From Coprobacillus cateniformis (GTDB lineage Bacteria; Bacillota_I; Bacilli_A; Erysipelotrichales; Coprobacillaceae): DNA of 64,000 nucleotides. The stretch lies in assembly GCF_009767585.1 (NCBI RefSeq), contig NZ_WSNW01000001.1, positions 186,001 to 250,000 on the forward strand, written 5' to 3'. Below are positions 60,631 to 64,000 of the stretch, piece by piece (within the stretch, counting starts at the first letter, position 1; every line of letters begins with the position of its first letter). A model generated the notes under the pieces. It ran no database searches. It saw nothing but the letters and a program-made list of their open reading frames with translations, and had not been told where the DNA came from. Made by a program: the position numbers and the translations under genes.

Positions 60631-61449
60631 TTATAAAATCATAAATATGATAAAAGTCATCACTCCAATTGTAAGTGCTGGAGCATCAATATAAGTTCCT
60701 TTATCTGCATTCAAAATATGATGACATCCGATATAGAAGAATTGAGATAGTATTCCTAGAAATATAGCTAACATGATATTATTCGTCAGCATCATTGTGT
60801 ATCCTACAACTAAGCAAATATGATGTATAATAGGAAATTGTGGATTATAAAAAGTTATAAAAATTGAAATAGCAGATATATAGAAACCAATTGTTATCGT
60901 ATTTGTTAATTGAACAAAGAAAATAGACACAAAAGATATAAGAACTGCAAAAAATATTTGATATATAGCGAAAGATAACTTGAAATCTTGTAAATCTAAC
61001 AAAGAGGGCAATTCAAAACCTTTTTCTCTAAAAATACATAATCGCCCCATAACTCCTATAATAACAATAACCAATGAACAGTGATCACAAGGCAAAGTAA
61101 GAGAATCAAAAAACTTTAATAACAGATAGCCACAAGTTCCTGCGATACCCCCACATAAAAAGACCACTCTATCTTTTGTAAAATACAGACTTCTGTTCAC
61201 TTCTATTGCCTCAATATCATATTTTTTTGAAGCATAAGCCGTTGCTAAAACAGCAGCATTAAAAATAATACAAGGTATAAAAATAATATTTAAAGATATT
61301 TCCAAAACAATAGGAACTTGAAAACCAACTATAGGCAGTAGAAAACAAATGAGACCTATGATACCATAAATAACAAAACTTCGCACCCCACCTAAAAAAG
61401 TTCCTAAAATCCCAGATAAAAACGCCAAAATCATATATATTAATTCCAT
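60631..61449 (-). CDS. polytopic membrane protein, unknown
   Basis: The 272-residue protein has about eight hydrophobic segments, starting MELIYMILAFLSGILGTFLG and ending in YIDAPALTIGVMTFIIFMIL. A cytoplasmic-looking loop ATAYASKKYDIEAIEVNRSL falls in the middle, and CHHILNADKGTYIDAPA near the end is a polar motif inside a hydrophobic region. It could be a permease or sensor. I do not recognise the family. It lies 39 bases downstream of the GH95 gene, so it probably belongs to the glycan-use operon. AAGGAA precedes the ATG. Confidence 0.65.
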   Translation of the reverse strand: MELIYMILAFLSGILGTFLGGVRSFVIYGIIGLICFLLPIVGFQVPIVLEISLNIIFIPCIIFNAAVLATAYASKKYDIEAIEVNRSLYFTKDRVVFLCGGIAGTCGYLLLKFFDSLTLPCDHCSLVIVIIGVMGRLCIFREKGFELPSLLDLQDFKLSFAIYQIFFAVLISFVSIFFVQLTNTITIGFYISAISIFITFYNPQFPIIHHICLVVGYTMMLTNNIMLAIFLGILSQFFYIGCHHILNADKGTYIDAPALTIGVMTFIIFMIL

Positions 61450-61488
61450 ATATTTTCCTTCCTATAAAGTGATGATAAAAAGCTATGC

Positions 61489-63729
61489 TTAACACATAGC
61501 TTCATACTGAAATTTTTCATTTACCTGTAATGAGATAGAAACTGTTTTATCTTGTATCAATAAATCAATTGTTAATGGACGCGTTGCTATGATTTCAATA
61601 TTTGATACTTGACAATCTTTCCAACTCATATTCAAAACAGCTCCAGACTTTAATCTCAATCCTTTCAATATCCCTTCAGGCATTTCATGAGATAGTGCTG
61701 GTAAAACATAAACCTTATTTTCATAATCTTGAATAAGCATTTCTAATATTGCATTGCTTCCACCAAAATTCCCATCAATCTGAAATGGTGGATGATTATC
61801 AAAAAGATTATCAAGAGTTGAATTTTTTAATAATTTCAAGAGAGTATCAAAGGCCTCTTCACCCTTATGTAAACGTGCAAAAAAATGAATAATCCAGGCA
61901 CAACTCCAACCTGTATGACCTCCGCCGTGACTTAATCTTCTTTGCAATGTTTGATAGGCCGCCTCAATAAGCTCTGGTGTTTCACTATATTGAATATGTC
62001 GACCAGGATATAAAGCAAACAATTGTGAAATATGACGATGACCAATTTCAATCTCATCGTAATCTTCATGCCATTCCATAATTTGACCATATTTTCCAAT
62101 TTGTATAGGTGGTAACTTCTCTAAATATTCATTTATCTCTGCTTCAAGATCGTGCCTATTTAACTCTTTAAGAAGTTGTAAATAAGATGTAAAAAATTCT
62201 CTTAAAAGTTGAATATCCATTGATGGGCTTAAGCAAACTGTTGCAGCCTGCCCATCTTGAGTCATATAGGCATTCTCTGGTGAAACAGATGGTCCTGTTG
62301 CATAAAATCCATTCGCATCTTTAAACATATAATCAAGAAAAAACAATGCATTTTCTTTAAGAATAGGAAAATATTCTAAAATGAATTCTTGATTATGAGT
62401 ATATTGATAATGTTCAAAAATATGCAATGATAACCATAGTGAACCCATCGGCCATAATGTTGAAGGAACATAGTAATCTGCTGGTGCGCAGTCTCCCCAT
62501 ATATCTGTATTATGATGAGCACAAGTTCCTCTACAACCATACATCTCTTTGGCAATTTTTTGACCTCGTGGCAACATTATTTTTTGAAGTTGCATGAGTG
62601 GTAAGTGTAAACGAGATAATCCCGTTTTTTCAGCTAGCCAATAATTCATTTGAATATTGATATTAATTGTATATCGACTTCCCCATGGAGGTTCAAATTC
62701 ACCATTCCATATCCCCTGAAGATTCGCTGCTAAACTCCCTTCTCGACTTGAAGATATTAACAAATATCTACCAAAATGAAAGTATGTTTCTATCAAATCA
62801 AGATCAATTTGACCTTCTTTCATTTTTTGTAATCTTTCAGGTATACTCATCATATTTTCATTTTTATGATCTCCTAATGTGAGTTCTAACTGATCAAAAT
62901 AGTTCTGATAATCTCGAATATGATCCTGTTTTAAATTGCGATATGATTTGAGTAGAGTTTTATCCAATTGTTTTTGGCACCATTGGAACGGATTATGACT
63001 TCGATAACTTGTTCTTCCAACAACATAAACAATGGCTTCTGTTGCATTTTCAATCACCAAACGTGAGCCATATTTTTTAAGACAACCATCTTTCAACTGA
63101 ACAGTCGTTGCCATGGTATAACTGATACCATTTTTCTGATTTCCATTGTATCCTGATAGATATAAATAGTCTTTTTCAATATGTATATCATCAACATATG
63201 ATTCACTTCTGCCTGGTCTGATATCTCTACGTGTCAGATACAAATCAAAATTCAATTGCTGATTTTGACTTGCTTTAATTTTATAAACAAACACTTGATT
63301 AGGATACGATATAAAACATTCTCTTTGGTATTCAACATTGTTATATCTATATTGGATGGAACCTATACTATTTTTTAAATCTAAGACTTTTTGATAATCT
63401 TGAACGTTTTGATGATGAAATTCCATCCAGACTTGGCCAAGTGGCTGATAATGTCTAGGATGTGGTGTTGTTGCATAAAAGTAATTAGGTGCTTTTTTCT
63501 GTGCTTCCTCAACTTTACCATCCAACAATAAAGTTCTCATTTCATCTAAATGATCTAATGTATTTGGATTTCCTCGTTCAATAGGTCCTCCTGAATATAA
63601 TGAATCTTCATTCATACAAATCAATTCTTTTTGAGTCTGTCCAAATACCATGGCCCCTAAATAACCATTTCCTAAAGGCATAGCCTCTTCCCACTGTAAA
63701 GCAGGTTTATTAAATATGAGTTTTTTCAT
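61489..63729 (-). CDS. GH95-family glycosidase (alpha-L-fucosidase-like)
   Basis: A 746-residue protein from the ATG at 63729 (AAGGA eight bases upstream; one base after the PTS gene stop). It shows the GH95 order: LQWEEAMPLGNGYLGAMVFG, ICMNEDSLYSGGP, then NLQGIWNGEFEPPWGSRYTI, NINIQMNYWLAE, TDIWGDCAPADYYVPSTLWP and HGGGHTGWSCAWIIHFFARL. No signal peptide, so it acts inside the cell on short, imported oligosaccharides. GH95 enzymes remove alpha-1,2-fucose or alpha-galactose residues. Beside a PTS IIB gene it fits host glycan use. Confidence 0.9.
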   Translation of the reverse strand: MKKLIFNKPALQWEEAMPLGNGYLGAMVFGQTQKELICMNEDSLYSGGPIERGNPNTLDHLDEMRTLLLDGKVEEAQKKAPNYFYATTPHPRHYQPLGQVWMEFHHQNVQDYQKVLDLKNSIGSIQYRYNNVEYQRECFISYPNQVFVYKIKASQNQQLNFDLYLTRRDIRPGRSESYVDDIHIEKDYLYLSGYNGNQKNGISYTMATTVQLKDGCLKKYGSRLVIENATEAIVYVVGRTSYRSHNPFQWCQKQLDKTLLKSYRNLKQDHIRDYQNYFDQLELTLGDHKNENMMSIPERLQKMKEGQIDLDLIETYFHFGRYLLISSSREGSLAANLQGIWNGEFEPPWGSRYTININIQMNYWLAEKTGLSRLHLPLMQLQKIMLPRGQKIAKEMYGCRGTCAHHNTDIWGDCAPADYYVPSTLWPMGSLWLSLHIFEHYQYTHNQEFILEYFPILKENALFFLDYMFKDANGFYATGPSVSPENAYMTQDGQAATVCLSPSMDIQLLREFFTSYLQLLKELNRHDLEAEINEYLEKLPPIQIGKYGQIMEWHEDYDEIEIGHRHISQLFALYPGRHIQYSETPELIEAAYQTLQRRLSHGGGHTGWSCAWIIHFFARLHKGEEAFDTLLKLLKNSTLDNLFDNHPPFQIDGNFGGSNAILEMLIQDYENKVYVLPALSHEMPEGILKGLRLKSGAVLNMSWKDCQVSNIEIIATRPLTIDLLIQDKTVSISLQVNEKFQYEAMC

Positions 63730-63730
63730 G

Positions 63731-64000
63731 TCATTCATCCTTTTCAATAAGTGATAAAGTATATTGTAAAACCCTTTTTCCATCACCTATTCCATAATCT
63801 AAACCAGGGATATCGCCTACCGATATCCCTAACGGTTCACACATTTCCTTTGCATCTTTTAAAATATAAGCTACCTGCGGTCCCAATAAGACAACATCGC
63901 AATCATCTAATTCTTTTTCAAGACTTCTAACAGAGTGAGCACTCACCTCAACAGCAATATCCTTTTCTTTGGCTGCCTCTCTCATTCTTTGAACCAATAT
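63731..64000 (-). CDS. PTS IIB component, lactose/cellobiose family (5' end outside window)
   Basis: The last 90 codons are present: LVQRMREAAKEKDIAVEV, then DDCDVVLLGPQVAYILKDAK and GISVGDIPGLDYGIGDGKRV. This is the CelA/LacE-type EIIB fold; the phosphorylated Cys of the family's N-terminal CAGGMSTS-like loop would lie just beyond the window. The TTG near 63997 is not the true start. The stop is one base before the GH95 start, so transport and hydrolysis are coupled. Confidence 0.85.
   Translation of the reverse strand: MLVQRMREAAKEKDIAVEVSAHSVRSLEKELDDCDVVLLGPQVAYILKDAKEMCEPLGISVGDIPGLDYGIGDGKRVLQYTLSLIEKDE

Noticed and set aside
1..64000. CRISPR array or tRNA genes
   Set aside because: No regularly spaced repeats with unique spacers and no cloverleaf with a CCA-proximal T-arm were seen; the repeats found are att, arm and IS sequences.

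Overview
The window is AT-rich DNA from a low-GC gut Firmicute. The gene content (GH95 fucosidase, PTS IIB, NagA, a 433-residue GuaA, many TnpV/MobC-type mobilisable elements) suggests an Erysipelotrichia-like anaerobe. That assignment is inference; no rRNA is present.

Chromosomal ends. At the left (1-8 kb, minus strand) lie an AraC-type fragment, a C45-family hydrolase, nagA, decayed VOC and Fic genes, an isochorismatase-like hydrolase, a WYL regulator and a DUF1963 protein. At the right (56.5-64 kb) lie guaA, an F420-ligase-like gene, a YdeI/OmpD-associated protein, a DUF3298-like protein, a membrane protein, a GH95 fucosidase and a partial PTS IIB.

Middle. Nearly everything from about 8 kb to 56.5 kb appears to be a tandem pile of integrative elements at the 3' end of guaA. 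The last codons of guaA (plus-strand core TTATTCCCACTC) recur at 28599, 36915 and 42467, and with one mismatch at 16791. From guaA outward: element 1 (42467-56529) has int, xis, a repressor, primase/helicase, MobC, relaxase, TnpV, and a cargo of a type IIS-like AlwI restriction-modification system plus a broken two-gene CD-NTase/four-TM module. A 5.6-kb segment (36915-42478) has an ABC FtsX-type exporter under a TetR regulator and no integrase. Element 2 (28599-36926) carries a MarR-controlled heterodimeric ABC exporter and an integrase with a catalytic Arg-to-Cys change. Element 3 (16791-28610) carries int/xis/repressor/mob genes and two redox operons under LysR and MerR regulators. A decayed element 4 (about 6.2-16.8 kb) carries an integrase pseudogene, xis, a repressor, an Mrr-like nuclease, a DUF2971 gene, a TnpV pseudogene and probably a GmrSD-like DUF262 gene; IS21 and IS256 elements have invaded it.

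How it works together. Elements 1 and 3 share one plan: a repressor facing away from xis-int with operator repeats between them, then mobilisation genes with an oriT-like double hairpin, then TnpV, then cargo next to the far att site. The cargo is defence or efflux/redox protection. Two essentially identical IS200/IS605 copies flank the restriction and CD-NTase genes; one splits the four-TM gene, and removing exactly 624 bp restores its frame. The CD-NTase itself is frameshifted in an A6 run, so this CBASS-like module is broken twice.
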